From: Peptococcus simiae
GTDB taxonomy: Bacteria; Bacillota; Peptococcia; Peptococcales; Peptococcaceae
Assembly (NCBI RefSeq): GCF_046097595.1
Contig: NZ_JBJUVG010000001.1
Span: 62,001-126,000 of the forward strand
Direction: 5' to 3'
Length of the DNA: 64,000 bases
Shown here: piece by piece, positions 8,962 through 18,324 of the stretch
Layout: the number at the start of each line of letters is the position of its first letter
Numbering within the stretch: position 1 is the stretch's first letter
Program-made: the position numbers and the translations under genes
The notes under the pieces: generated by a model
Told to the model about the DNA's origin: nothing
Databases searched by the model: none
Seen by the model: only the letters and a program-made list of their open reading frames with translations

Positions 8962-11900
8962 TTGATAAAGAAACTATTAGCCTTTGGGCTAGCCTTTGCC
9001 CTCTTGGCACAAACCCTTGTGCCAAGTCTGGCCTGGGCCGGTAATGAGAATCCACCTACAAAAGCGGTGAATCAGCTCATTACGCTAGGAAAGCTGGATA
9101 GCAAAAATTACCCCAAGTTGGACAATAGGACCATACTAGAGATTCAACGACAGGCGAGAGATCAAAGAAAGGCTCCGCACAGGCAGCAGGGTGCCGGTAT
9201 GTTGGGGGCAGACAGCCCCTATCTACCAGGTCAAAACCCGACTGATGCGGACAAGGCCGCAGCCTATGGTAATGTCCATGTTAACTTTGCCACTGAAGGC
9301 TTAACGAACAAGGGCGTGATGCAGCCCTTCCAGTGGAAAGAAATTTTTGGTCAAGATACCAACGGCAAGCCCAGCAAGGCTAAGATCATCTTTCTACAAA
9401 AAGATGCAACGACTAATGCTGAAATCAACCGTTTTATCCTGGAAATTGACCAAGCCGGTAAGCATACCTGGACCGACCAGTATGGCAAGCCTGCCAAGCT
9501 CCCCCTCTACTCGACGGCACTTGAGCCTTACCGGTATGAGGTGGCCTTGGACTACCAGACCTCTGATAAGATTACCTTTTTAACCATGGAAATCGGGAAG
9601 AGCGATAGTAAAGCCACTTTTAAAAAAGATAGTGACGGTAAAATCGTTGCGGATATCCCCTTAAGCATCACCTTGGGGCAAGTGGCGTCGACGAAATTTA
9701 CCAGCGAGTGGAGAACGAGCGTTGAAGAAGCTGATCGCCCGCCGGTAGAAGGTTTGTTTGATAATGATGCAAGCAAGGGGGATATTGCTGATGAAACAGG
9801 CTTCTTTAAATTCCCGAAGAACGATACTGGTAAAACCATTCTAAGAAACGATGAAAAACCAATTGATGAATACAATGGCTTTGACGAGTTCTACGGGAAT
9901 GACCTAAGGACCGTCCCCATCGTTAAAGTCGTAGAAGGATTTGACCTTGATACCGATTCAGCCACCTACACCCTAGACGAAGCGAGTAAAACCATCACAT
10001 CACTTGATGGTAAAAAGTTCAAATACGACTTCGCCTACGATGTCATCAATGGCGGTAAGCTGACCATGACCGAAGTTATCCCGGTGACCTTCGATGCCAA
10101 CGGCGGCACCTTTGGCCCGGGTGCCGAGCAGAAGGTCATTCAAGAGGTTGAGTATGGTCAGGATGCAAGCTCTGTTGAATCACCAACGCCTACAGAAGGA
10201 AAGACCTTTATTGGCTGGGGGGATAGACCGGACGCTACAAATCCTGTTGATCAAGAAACAGCCTTTAAAGGCATCACCGGTGCCAAAACCTTTTATGCCA
10301 TCTATACGGAAGACGTTATTGAGCAACCGGGGAAAGATAAGCCGGGCAATGTCCCCGATGGTCACGTCAAGATAACTGTTCAGCTAACGGACAAGGCAGA
10401 GGTCAAAAATGACCAAGGCGACCTCTTAACGGGCGAGGACTATAACAAAGCCATTACCCGGATTTTTTGGGTAAACCCGGACAAACAAGTTACCCTTCCG
10501 GTAGCCAAGCCAGCGGGAAAAACAGTTCCGGTTTCAGAAAGCAACCCGACTGAATATCGCTGGGATTTCAAAAATTGGACATCAGATGAAAAACCGTCTA
10601 GAGCCTGGACCACTGATATTGACCAAGGTATTAAAGGACAATTTGAGGCAGCGGAGACACTTATTACTGCCAACTATGACCAAGTCATTATCGATAATGG
10701 CGACTTAGTCGCTGGAGAGATAACGGTTCCGGAATCCTTTAAGACAACAGATGACGCTTGGATGAATAACTTTGTCCCAAAGGCAGATGACTTAAAAAGT
10801 CTGGTTCAATTAAAGGGTACTGATGGGCAGGTTGGTCAGTTACCAAGTGATGCTACCTTTGAATTTGTTCTAGGCAAAAATAGTTCCGGTCAACCATACG
10901 GAAGCCTTGATGAGGAACTCTACGACAAGTTAAAGGAAAAAGCCAATCCAAAGGACGAGCCGACCCGCAGAGAGACTGTTCAGGCAAAAGTAACCTTTAA
11001 AAACGGTCAAGTTAAAGAAGTAGCCATCCCTATTCAGGTGGTTAAAAACATCTATGAAGCCAAGACCTTAACAGAAAAGCCCTACTATGTACCTGATGGC
11101 TACGTCAAAGTTACCGTGAATCCGACGACAAAAGCGACGGACCCGCAAAAGACCTACTTCTATGTCAATCCGAAAGCCAAGGTTGTCATCCCCGGGAAAG
11201 ACCCTACAGGTAAGGACGATAACGTCTTCCTCAAATGGACCCAAAAGGCCGATGGGTCGACGAATGAACCGACGGATATTACCATTGCCGGGGATGTACG
11301 CAATCAATTTAAGGTTGCCACGACGATAACGGCACAATACGTTTCTGATGTCATTCCTCAAAAAGGAGACAAGAAGCCCGGTAACGTACCGGATACCTTT
11401 GTGAAAGTCACCCTTGTGCCGACCGATAAGGGAACCTTAGAAGGACCCCATGTCTTCTGGGTCAATCTGGACAAGGCGGTGACCATCCCTCTTGGGCAGC
11501 TGACGCCCAAAAAGGGATGGACCCTTGACAAATGGACCACCGGTGAAAACCGGAAGGTCATTGATTTAACCAGGGCACATACCTTTACTGAGGCGGAAAC
11601 AGTCATCACCGCCCGGTACAGCTATGACCCCCAGGCCATTAAGGACCTGGAGCCGCAAAAAGTACCGGTGCATACTCCCGAAGGTAAGACACCAAGTCCG
11701 GAAGATTATAAGGGGAAAATCACGCCTCCCGACGGTAAGACCATCGCATCGGTTAAAATTGTCGAAAATCCAGATGTAACAAAGCCCGGCGATGCTACTG
11801 CTAAGGTCATCATTACCTACACCGATGGGTCCAGTATCGGCAGCCAAGAAGACCCAGTGGATATTCAAGTTAAGGTTCATGAAAAAGTCATCCCCTCGCC

Positions 11901-14844
11901 TGACGGCAAAAAACCGGAAGGGGCCTTGGATAATTATGTCAAGGTGATTTTTCAAGCCGGGACAGGCGGGTCTTTAGAAGGCACCCTGACCTACTATGTC
12001 AGTCCGGAAGTGTCGGTGGATATGACCGAACAGGCCAAGACCATTAAGAAAACCCCTGCTGTTGGTTACCTGGCCCAGGCCGGTGAGGCTGAAACATGGA
12101 CCAATGCAGAGAATAAGACCCTGCAAGGGACCTTTACCGATAAAGAAACCATCTTCATCTATAACTTTGTGCCAAACAAGGATATTATCGAAAAAACGCC
12201 GGAGACGCCGGATCAGCCGGCAGGCTATGTGACGGTGACCTTTAGGGCCGGTGACAAGGGCCAGCTGGTAGGGCCGGCGGGTCAAGAGACGGCGGTTAAT
12301 GAAAGAGTCTTTTACGTCAATCCCAAGGCCGGCATTAAGTTGAAGGTCTTAGAAGAGGGCGAGCAAGCCGGCGAAAAAGAATTAGCTGTGCCCAAGCCCC
12401 TGGCCGAGGAAAACTACGGCTTTGACAAGTGGGTGGAAGACTTGGATTTAACCAATCCGATTACCGGCAACCGAGAGTATGTGGCTCACTTCAAGCTGGG
12501 TCAGGTTACCCTCACTTACACAGCCGGTGAAGGCACCGGGACGCCGCCGGCTAAGGTCACCGCCAAGCATGGGGCTACCGTCCAATTGGCCAATGCTCCG
12601 GGCCTGAGTAAGGTTAACGCAGTCTTTGCCGGCTGGAAACTGGATGGCGAGGACAAGGTTTACCCGGCCGGTGAATCCATCGTCCTGGATCGGGACCGGA
12701 CGGCCACGGCCCAATGGACCCTGGACAAGGATGTCATCCCCCAAGAGGGGACTAACAAGCCGGAGAACGTGCCGAATACCTTTGTAAAGGTCACCTTTGT
12801 TCCCACGGACAAGGGGAACTTAGAAGGACCAAGTGTTTTCTGGGTCAACCCGGATAAGGCAGTGACCATCCCGGTGCAGACGCCGGTGGGCAAGCAGCAC
12901 TTTACCTTTAAAGAATGGAAACTTGGCGGGGAAACTTACCAGCCGCGGACACCGAAGACGTTCAAGGAAGATACCACCGTTACCGCAACCTATGTAGAAG
13001 CGGCAGACATTATCCCCTATGATCCGGCTGAGCCTATGACTAAGCCTGATGGTTATGTTCGGGTGAGCTTTGCCGCTCAACCGGGGCTCAGCCTGGAAAA
13101 TATCCACCACTACTATGTGAAGAAGGGTGCCGGGATTACCCTGGGCCATGCCGACCTGGTTAAGCCGGGGGTTCAAGCCAGTACCGGTTATATCTTTACG
13201 GATTGGGATACAGCGGATACGATGCTTGTCGATAAGGATATGACCGTTACCGCCTTGGCTCAGGCCCTGCCGGATGTCCAGGAAAAAACCGAGGACCAAC
13301 CCGATAAACCGGATCCGGCCTATGTGACCGTTACCTTTACGGAAGATAACAGCGGGAACGGCCAGGTGACCGATAAGGTCTACTATGTCAACCCGGACAA
13401 GTATGTCCGGCTGATGCCGCCAACAGGGGCAGACATTCAACCGAGTGTCGGCTATGTATTCGGGGCCTGGAGTCAGGATGCCCGACAGGCGACCAATTAC
13501 AGCAAGGATACCACCATCACCGCCTCCTTTAATAAAATTGGTGATGTCATCCCCGAGAAGGACGTCGCCCAAAAGCCTGACGGCTATGTGACTGTCAGCT
13601 TTAAGATTGCCGGTGGAGGCGGGGAGATTAAGGCCGGCGAGACGATGGCCTACTATGTGAACCCCGCTGCTGAAGTCAGCCTAGAGGCGCCGGCGGTATC
13701 GGCCGCTACCGGCCATGCCTTTGATACCTGGACACCGAACCCGGCTGCGGCCCGCCAATATGCAGAAGATACGACCATTATAGGGACCTTTGCCGGCTAC
13801 CCGGATATTGTACCCGGCAAGGATGAGGGCGGCCAGCCCAATGTTAAGCCGGAGGCCTATGTCACGGTGACCTTTGTGACCGGCAGCCTGGGCCAGCTGG
13901 AAGGGGAGACGGTTTATTATGTCAACCCGGATGCCGGCAAGGTCCTAGGCGACCTGACCAAGCCGACCATAAAGGCCAAGAGCGGGGTCAAGGCCAATGG
14001 CTGGAACCGGAAGGATTCTCTGGCCATCGTGGAGGACCTGATTGTCGTGGCCGAGTATGACTTTATCCAGGAAAAACCCCAGCCCGGTGGTGGCTCCGGC
14101 GGCAGCTCAGGCTGGATTATTCCTCCACCGAAGCCGGACAAGCCTGAAGTCCATCCCGGGCCCAAGCCTTCTGAATCAGACTTGAACAAGGCCGACCACT
14201 ACCAGTACCTGATCGGCTATCCGGATGGGACCTTTGCCCCCAACCGGGGCATGACCCGGGCGGAAGTGGCTACCATGTTCACCCGGCTCCTAAAGGACCG
14301 GCCCATAAAATGGAAGAAGTATGATGCCGGCTTTAGTGATGTCAAGCAGGGCGACTGGTACGCCAATACCGTTGGTTATGCGGTCCAAAAGGGGATTGTC
14401 ACCGGCTACCCGGATGGGAGCTTCAAGCCCAACCAGCCCATTACCCGGGCTGAGTTTTCGGCCATTGCTTCCCGGTTTGCAGCCCTGACCGATGAAAAGG
14501 AAATTACCTTTATTGACCTGGGCGCAGACCACTGGGGCTACCGTGCCATCCGGCTGGCTGCCAGCCATGGCTGGATTTCCGGCTACCCGGATGACACTTT
14601 CCGGCCGGACCGGGCCATCACCCGGGCGGAAGTGACCTCCATCACCAACCGGATGCTGAACCGGTACGGGGACTTGGTCTGGATCGACAGCCATCCGGAC
14701 CTCATCATCCATTTCTCCGATGTGGCTCGGACAGACTGGTACTATGAACCCATCATGGAAGCCACCATGGGCCATGACTTCACCCGGGACGCTGATGGCA
14801 AGCATGAGCACTGGACCGGGATCAATTGGAAGAGCTTTATTTAA
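8962..14844 (+). CDS. Giant SLH-anchored repeat adhesin-like protein
   Basis: This 1960-aa protein uses a TTG start at 8962, fixed by AGGAGG at 8951-8956 overlapping the upstream stop codon and by a signal peptide ending near LAWA (residue 26). After an N-terminal domain of about 370 residues and an InlB-like unit (TFDANGG...FIGW), there are about ten divergent repeats of roughly 85-100 aa. Each starts P(D/E)xYVKVTF, contains YYVNP or FWVNPDK and ends WxxD..I.A.Y; they begin near residues 454, 709, 808, 987, 1086, 1270, 1361, 1450, 1537 and 1628. A Rib-like unit lies near 896. A Gly/Pro linker (about 1707-1735) leads to three SLH domains (1745-1960). It is probably an S-layer-attached adhesin co-transcribed with the preceding unanchored protein. 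Binding partner unknown. Confidence 0.88.
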   Translation: MIKKLLAFGLAFALLAQTLVPSLAWAGNENPPTKAVNQLITLGKLDSKNYPKLDNRTILEIQRQARDQRKAPHRQQGAGMLGADSPYLPGQNPTDADKAAAYGNVHVNFATEGLTNKGVMQPFQWKEIFGQDTNGKPSKAKIIFLQKDATTNAEINRFILEIDQAGKHTWTDQYGKPAKLPLYSTALEPYRYEVALDYQTSDKITFLTMEIGKSDSKATFKKDSDGKIVADIPLSITLGQVASTKFTSEWRTSVEEADRPPVEGLFDNDASKGDIADETGFFKFPKNDTGKTILRNDEKPIDEYNGFDEFYGNDLRTVPIVKVVEGFDLDTDSATYTLDEASKTITSLDGKKFKYDFAYDVINGGKLTMTEVIPVTFDANGGTFGPGAEQKVIQEVEYGQDASSVESPTPTEGKTFIGWGDRPDATNPVDQETAFKGITGAKTFYAIYTEDVIEQPGKDKPGNVPDGHVKITVQLTDKAEVKNDQGDLLTGEDYNKAITRIFWVNPDKQVTLPVAKPAGKTVPVSESNPTEYRWDFKNWTSDEKPSRAWTTDIDQGIKGQFEAAETLITANYDQVIIDNGDLVAGEITVPESFKTTDDAWMNNFVPKADDLKSLVQLKGTDGQVGQLPSDATFEFVLGKNSSGQPYGSLDEELYDKLKEKANPKDEPTRRETVQAKVTFKNGQVKEVAIPIQVVKNIYEAKTLTEKPYYVPDGYVKVTVNPTTKATDPQKTYFYVNPKAKVVIPGKDPTGKDDNVFLKWTQKADGSTNEPTDITIAGDVRNQFKVATTITAQYVSDVIPQKGDKKPGNVPDTFVKVTLVPTDKGTLEGPHVFWVNLDKAVTIPLGQLTPKKGWTLDKWTTGENRKVIDLTRAHTFTEAETVITARYSYDPQAIKDLEPQKVPVHTPEGKTPSPEDYKGKITPPDGKTIASVKIVENPDVTKPGDATAKVIITYTDGSSIGSQEDPVDIQVKVHEKVIPSPDGKKPEGALDNYVKVIFQAGTGGSLEGTLTYYVSPEVSVDMTEQAKTIKKTPAVGYLAQAGEAETWTNAENKTLQGTFTDKETIFIYNFVPNKDIIEKTPETPDQPAGYVTVTFRAGDKGQLVGPAGQETAVNERVFYVNPKAGIKLKVLEEGEQAGEKELAVPKPLAEENYGFDKWVEDLDLTNPITGNREYVAHFKLGQVTLTYTAGEGTGTPPAKVTAKHGATVQLANAPGLSKVNAVFAGWKLDGEDKVYPAGESIVLDRDRTATAQWTLDKDVIPQEGTNKPENVPNTFVKVTFVPTDKGNLEGPSVFWVNPDKAVTIPVQTPVGKQHFTFKEWKLGGETYQPRTPKTFKEDTTVTATYVEAADIIPYDPAEPMTKPDGYVRVSFAAQPGLSLENIHHYYVKKGAGITLGHADLVKPGVQASTGYIFTDWDTADTMLVDKDMTVTALAQALPDVQEKTEDQPDKPDPAYVTVTFTEDNSGNGQVTDKVYYVNPDKYVRLMPPTGADIQPSVGYVFGAWSQDARQATNYSKDTTITASFNKIGDVIPEKDVAQKPDGYVTVSFKIAGGGGEIKAGETMAYYVNPAAEVSLEAPAVSAATGHAFDTWTPNPAAARQYAEDTTIIGTFAGYPDIVPGKDEGGQPNVKPEAYVTVTFVTGSLGQLEGETVYYVNPDAGKVLGDLTKPTIKAKSGVKANGWNRKDSLAIVEDLIVVAEYDFIQEKPQPGGGSGGSSGWIIPPPKPDKPEVHPGPKPSESDLNKADHYQYLIGYPDGTFAPNRGMTRAEVATMFTRLLKDRPIKWKKYDAGFSDVKQGDWYANTVGYAVQKGIVTGYPDGSFKPNQPITRAEFSAIASRFAALTDEKEITFIDLGADHWGYRAIRLAASHGWISGYPDDTFRPDRAITRAEVTSITNRMLNRYGDLVWIDSHPDLIIHFSDVARTDWYYEPIMEATMGHDFTRDADGKHEHWTGINWKSFI

Positions 14845-14903
14845 GGGGCCTTCAAATCCCCTGAGGGATTACCCTGGCCCCCGACCAAGAGGTCAAAGAC
14901 AAG

Positions 14904-14941
14904 GCTCCCGCCTGCGAATGCCGCAGGCGGGAGCTTTTTTG
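14904..14941 (+). terminator. Intrinsic terminator of the adhesin operon
   Basis: A perfect 13-bp GC-rich stem (14904-14916 with 14922-14934) with a 5-nt loop is followed by TTTTTT. It lies 60 bp after the stop and matches the arrangement at 1188-1225. Confidence 0.92.
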
Positions 14942-14944
14942 CTT

Positions 14945-15350
14945 TGTTGGGGTGGCTTGCGCTTCATTTCTTATCGCATTATGCGACACCAAGACTTTTA
15001 ATATTCAAGGTGGTTCATATCGGTCAGAAAAAACGGCGAATATTCAATGCAAGAAGTCAGGAAAGTATTAAAAAGCAGGTGGAAGACATACCACGGCTAT
15101 TGTTCTCTTCTATCGGCAGATTATCCTATACAAGGGCATCACTTACCCTGCCTACAAAATGGCCTGTCAGAGAAGAAATGAATTTTAATGAAATGTCGGC
15201 TAGGGGTACGCTCAAGCCCTAGAAGGGGATAGCTATGACCTGGATGATGGTTTTGATCCGCTTGAAGAGGACTTACCGGATTCTAATGCGGATTTGGGGT
15301 AAAATGGCTATAAATGAAATGCGGATTTGAGACGGGTTTGTCGCTAAGTA
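14945..15350. other. Spacer with decayed coding sequence
   Basis: About 400 bp lie between the adhesin terminator and the convergent terminator at 15352. Reading frames are short, lack ribosome-binding sites and are interrupted. I recognise no product except the possible C-terminal remnant at 15210-15302. Confidence 0.5.
15210..15302 (+). pseudogene. Possible C-terminal gene remnant with acidic tail
   Basis: A 30-codon frame ends at TAA 15300-15302 and encodes an acidic, Asp/Glu/Leu/Pro-rich tail (SYDLDDGFDPLEEDLPDS) of the sort found at protein C-termini. There is no start or Shine-Dalgarno. The preceding codons in this frame hit a stop, while another frame is open up to 15222, which would fit a frameshifted remnant. 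The original family cannot be named. Confidence 0.3.
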
Positions 15351-15351
15351 A

Positions 15352-15403
15352 AAAAGAGCTATACCTAAGGGCTGCGTGATGCAGGCCTGGGCATGGCTCT
15401 TTT
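15352..15403. terminator. Bidirectional terminator between spacer and fic
   Basis: AAAAGAGC at 15352-15359 pairs with GCTCTTTT at 15396-15403, with an inner CTGC/GCAG hairpin. There is a T-run on each strand's 3' side. It lies just beyond the stop of the minus-strand Fic gene and so can end transcription from both directions. Confidence 0.65.
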
Positions 15404-15419
15404 GCTATTTGTCTGTGCT

Positions 15420-16088
15420 TTAAGCGAATGTCTGCCGGCGGGCTTTTTCTTCCTGTAATTTTTCTGCCATTAAGGCGGCCAGGGCTTGGACGTCTTGGTC
15501 GGCCAGGGCTTCTATATAGGCCCCGCGGTCTTCCTTGGAGATGATGACCGGGGCGGGGAGGTCCCGCATGGATAAAAATAAGAGGAGGAGGCGGCCTGTT
15601 CGCCCGTTGCCATCGCTAAAGGGGTGGATTCGTTCAAAGTGAATATGGCTGTCGGCTAAGATATGGAGAATGTCCGCTTCAGAATGGGCGTTGGCCAGTC
15701 GGTGGCTGGTATTGTCAACCCATTGTTGGACCAGGTAGGGGACTTGGCCGGGTGGGGCCGTTTGGAAAGTGGCGCCGATGATGGCGTTGTCAGTTGACTT
15801 GAAATGGCCGCTATCTGCCTGGAGTCGGTCAGTTAAGGCGGCGTGTAGGGACAGGATAAGGGAAAGGGAGAGGGGGGCCTGGTCATCTAAGGCATCAAGC
15901 AGAAGCCGGAAGGCTTGTTTGTGGTTATCTATTTCGTAAAATTCTCGGATACTTTTGTGGCTGCCGGGCAGACTGCTTTCCAAGATAATAACTACCGTTT
16001 CCGGCAGGGAAATGGTATTCCCCTCCAGGGCCGTTGAGTGGTGGGCCAAACGGACGAGGATATCACTAAGGTATTTTTGGCTATACAT
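15420..16088 (-). CDS. Fic-domain protein (putative AMP transferase)
   Basis: Fic enzymes transfer AMP, or other nucleotide parts, from a nucleotide to hydroxyl side chains of target proteins. The 222-aa product carries the full core motif HPFSDGNGRTGR, with catalytic His at about residue 155. Near its N-terminus the segment STALEGN fits the [S/T]xxxE[G/N] inhibitory helix of class II Fic proteins, whose Glu blocks ATP binding, so the enzyme is probably self-inhibited. The start at 16088 follows GGAGGGG. It stands alone between terminators; no antitoxin-like partner is seen. Its target is unknown. Confidence 0.9.
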   Translation of the reverse strand: MYSQKYLSDILVRLAHHSTALEGNTISLPETVVIILESSLPGSHKSIREFYEIDNHKQAFRLLLDALDDQAPLSLSLILSLHAALTDRLQADSGHFKSTDNAIIGATFQTAPPGQVPYLVQQWVDNTSHRLANAHSEADILHILADSHIHFERIHPFSDGNGRTGRLLLLFLSMRDLPAPVIISKEDRGAYIEALADQDVQALAALMAEKLQEEKARRQTFA

Positions 16089-16116
16089 GGACGCCCCTCC
16101 TTCTTTTGTTGGCCTT

Positions 16117-16125
16117 ATTATAGCA
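16117..16125 (-). promoter_or_regulatory. Extended -10 promoter for fic
   Basis: On the minus strand the sequence reads TGCTATAAT, a perfect TGn-TATAAT extended -10 element, 29 bp upstream of the start codon. No clear -35 box is present, as is common for extended -10 promoters. Confidence 0.6.
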
Positions 16126-16193
16126 CATTCTGACCCTAAGCCTTTAGGCGGTTTTCCCTTAGGCTACATTGCTGGGGCGGGTTTGGCCGGATG

Positions 16194-16215
16194 AAAAAGA
16201 GCCCGATAGGGCTCT
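16194..16215 (-). terminator. Intrinsic terminator of the arg operon
   Basis: On the minus strand AGAGCCC-TATC-GGGCTCT is followed by TTTT. It lies about 40 bp after the argD stop codon. Confidence 0.85.
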
Positions 16216-16254
16216 AGCTTTCTGTAAGTGGAGGCGGGTAAGTCCTTGGCCCCT

Positions 16255-17433
16255 TTACTTGCCGCTGAGGACCTCGGTCAGGATGGCGCAGCCCTGGCTG
16301 AGGTCTTCTTCGCTGATGGACAGGGGCGGGAGGAGGCGGACTTTGTCTTTGGCGGTGAGGACCATGAGGCCCTTGTCCAGGCAGGCGGCCAGGACGTCGG
16401 CGGGCTTTTGGTCTTTGAGGGTGAGGCCGATCATGAGGCCCAGGCGGTCGATTTTTTCGATGGACGGACAGGGGGTCAGGCTGTCTTCAAGCAGCTGGCC
16501 CTTGGCTTCGACAGCGGCCAGGAAGGCGGGCTGGGCGATCCGGTCGACCATGACTTTGGCGCCGGCGCAGGCGATGGGGTTGCCGCCAAAGGTGGACCCA
16601 TGGCTGCCGGTGGAAAAGTGGTCCTTGAGGGCGGCGGTGGTCAGGCAGGCCCCGATGGGGAGGCCGCCGCCCAGGCCCTTGGCCAGGGTGATGATGTCCG
16701 GCTGGATGTCGTAATGCTGGTAGGCGAAGAGCTTACCGGTCCGGCCGATGCCGGTTTGGACTTCATCGACAATGAGGAGGAGGTCCTTATCCCGGCAGAG
16801 GGCGGCCAGACCCTGGAGGTAGGCGCGGTCCAGGATATGGACGCCCCCCTCCCCCTGGACGCACTCGACCATGACGGCGCAGGTGGCGGGGGTGATTGCG
16901 GCTTCCAGGACGGCGAGGTCATCGGGGGGAACGTAGCTAAAGCCCGGCAGGATAGGCATGAAGGCTTCATGCATAGAAGGCTGGCCGGTGGCGGACAGGG
17001 CGGCCATGGTCCGGCCATGGAAGCTATCGGTCAGGCTGATGATATCGGCCCGGCCGGGCCCATGGCGGTCAAAGCTGACCTTCCGGGCCAGCTTGATGGC
17101 ACACTCGTTGGCCTCGGCTCCGCTGTTGGCGAAGAAGATGGCGTCAAAGTCGGTTTGTGCGGTCAGGGTTTGGGCCAGGGTGGTGGCCGGCAGGGTGTAG
17201 TAGAGGTTAGAGGTATGCTGGAGCTGGCCGGCCTGGTCGCTGACGGCCCGGACCCATTCGGGGTCACAAAAGCCCAGGGCATTGACGCCGATGCCACTGG
17301 TAAAGTCGATGTAGGTCTTACCGTCCAGGTCGGTGGCGGTGGCGCCCCGGCCCCGGACCAGGACGGCGTCATAGGGGGCGTAGACAGGGAGCATATGGGC
17401 ATGGTAGCTTGCTTTCAGGGTTTTGGTATCCAT
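16255..17433 (-). CDS. argD: Acetylornithine aminotransferase ArgD
   Basis: This PLP enzyme converts N-acetylglutamate semialdehyde plus glutamate to N-acetylornithine and 2-oxoglutarate, the fourth acetylated step of arginine synthesis. The 392-aa length is normal for the class III aminotransferase family. Visible motifs are the N-terminal substrate region (DLDGKTYIDFTSGIGVNALG), the PLP site VDEVQTGIGRTG and the Schiff-base lysine in LAKGLGGGLPIGA (about K252). Its Shine-Dalgarno AGGAGG overlaps the argB stop codon. It is the last gene of argC-J-B-D and is followed by a terminator. Dual use as succinyldiaminopimelate aminotransferase is known in the family and cannot be excluded. Confidence 0.95.
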   Translation of the reverse strand: MDTKTLKASYHAHMLPVYAPYDAVLVRGRGATATDLDGKTYIDFTSGIGVNALGFCDPEWVRAVSDQAGQLQHTSNLYYTLPATTLAQTLTAQTDFDAIFFANSGAEANECAIKLARKVSFDRHGPGRADIISLTDSFHGRTMAALSATGQPSMHEAFMPILPGFSYVPPDDLAVLEAAITPATCAVMVECVQGEGGVHILDRAYLQGLAALCRDKDLLLIVDEVQTGIGRTGKLFAYQHYDIQPDIITLAKGLGGGLPIGACLTTAALKDHFSTGSHGSTFGGNPIACAGAKVMVDRIAQPAFLAAVEAKGQLLEDSLTPCPSIEKIDRLGLMIGLTLKDQKPADVLAACLDKGLMVLTAKDKVRLLPPLSISEEDLSQGCAILTEVLSGK

Positions 17434-17442
17434 AGGGACCTC

Positions 17443-18324
17443 CTAAATAACCATGGTACCAATCCCGTCATCGCTCAGGAGTTCTAAGAGGATGGCGTGG
17501 GGGAGGGTACCGTCTAAAATATGGGCTTGCTGGACGCCGCCGGCCAGGGCGTCCAGGCAGCAGTTGATCTTGGGGATCATGCCGCCTTGGATAATGCCGG
17601 CGTCGATGAGGGCAGGGACGTCTTTTTGGGAAAGGACGCTCAAGAGGCTGGCCGGGTCGGACCGGTCCTTGAGGACGCCCAGGACGTCTGTCATGAGGAT
17701 GAGCTTTTGGGCGCCACAGCCGGCGGCGATGGCCGCGGCGGCATGGTCGGCGTTGACATTGTAGACGTCGCCGGCCGGGCTGCCGGCAATGGAGGCCACG
17801 ACCATCATGTAGCCGGCGTCCAGGCCGTCATGGAGGATTCGGCAGTTGACGGATTCAATATCGCCGACATAGCCCAGGTCCACCGGGCCCCGGTGCTTTT
17901 GGGCCTGGAGGAGGCAGCCGTCTAAGCCGCAAATGCCCAGGGCCTGGCCACCGGCGGCACCGACCGCCCGGACCAGGGTCTTGTTGACGCCGCCGGCCAG
18001 GACTTCCTGGGCCACCTGCATGGTGGTGGCATCGGTGACCCGGAGGCCATCCTGCCAGGAGGACTGGTGGCCGATGGCCTCCAGGGCCCGGTTGATGAAG
18101 GGACCGCCGCCATGGACCAGGACCAGGCGCATGCCCATGAGCTGGAGCAGGAGGAGGTCACTCATAACCGACTGCATGAGGCTGGTATTGACCATGGCCC
18201 CGCCGCCGTACTTGATGACGATGGTTTTCCCGGCAAAGTCCTGGATATAGGGGATGGCTTGGACCAGGACTTCGGCCCGGGTTTGGGGATCCAGGCTGCC
18301 GGCGCTAGACTTCATAGGCGGCAT
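17443..18324 (-). CDS. argB: Acetylglutamate kinase ArgB
   Basis: ArgB phosphorylates N-acetylglutamate with ATP, the second step of arginine synthesis and usually the arginine-inhibited step. The product (293 aa) shows the amino-acid-kinase pattern: IVIKYGGGAM near the N-terminus, LVHGGGPFI, and the nucleotide-binding region LILMTDVLGV. The ORF overlaps the end of argJ by 20 bp. There is no strong Shine-Dalgarno, which suggests translational coupling. The alternative in-frame ATG at 18315 would shorten the protein by only three residues. Long N-terminal arginine-binding extensions are typical of inhibited forms; the region before the kinase core (about 30 aa) is compatible with that. Confidence 0.96.
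   Translation of the reverse strand: MPPMKSSAGSLDPQTRAEVLVQAIPYIQDFAGKTIVIKYGGGAMVNTSLMQSVMSDLLLLQLMGMRLVLVHGGGPFINRALEAIGHQSSWQDGLRVTDATTMQVAQEVLAGGVNKTLVRAVGAAGGQALGICGLDGCLLQAQKHRGPVDLGYVGDIESVNCRILHDGLDAGYMMVVASIAGSPAGDVYNVNADHAAAAIAAGCGAQKLILMTDVLGVLKDRSDPASLLSVLSQKDVPALIDAGIIQGGMIPKINCCLDALAGGVQQAHILDGTLPHAILLELLSDDGIGTMVI

Noticed and set aside
14944..15222. 92-codon plus-strand frame after the adhesin terminator
   Set aside because: It begins inside the terminator tail, lacks a Shine-Dalgarno and matches nothing I recognise; treated as spacer.
16228..17487. Long plus-strand open frame (419 codons) opposite argD
   Set aside because: It is the shadow of GC-rich argD codons; the product is Gly/Ala/Asp-rich low-complexity sequence, and argD has a full set of motifs on the other strand.
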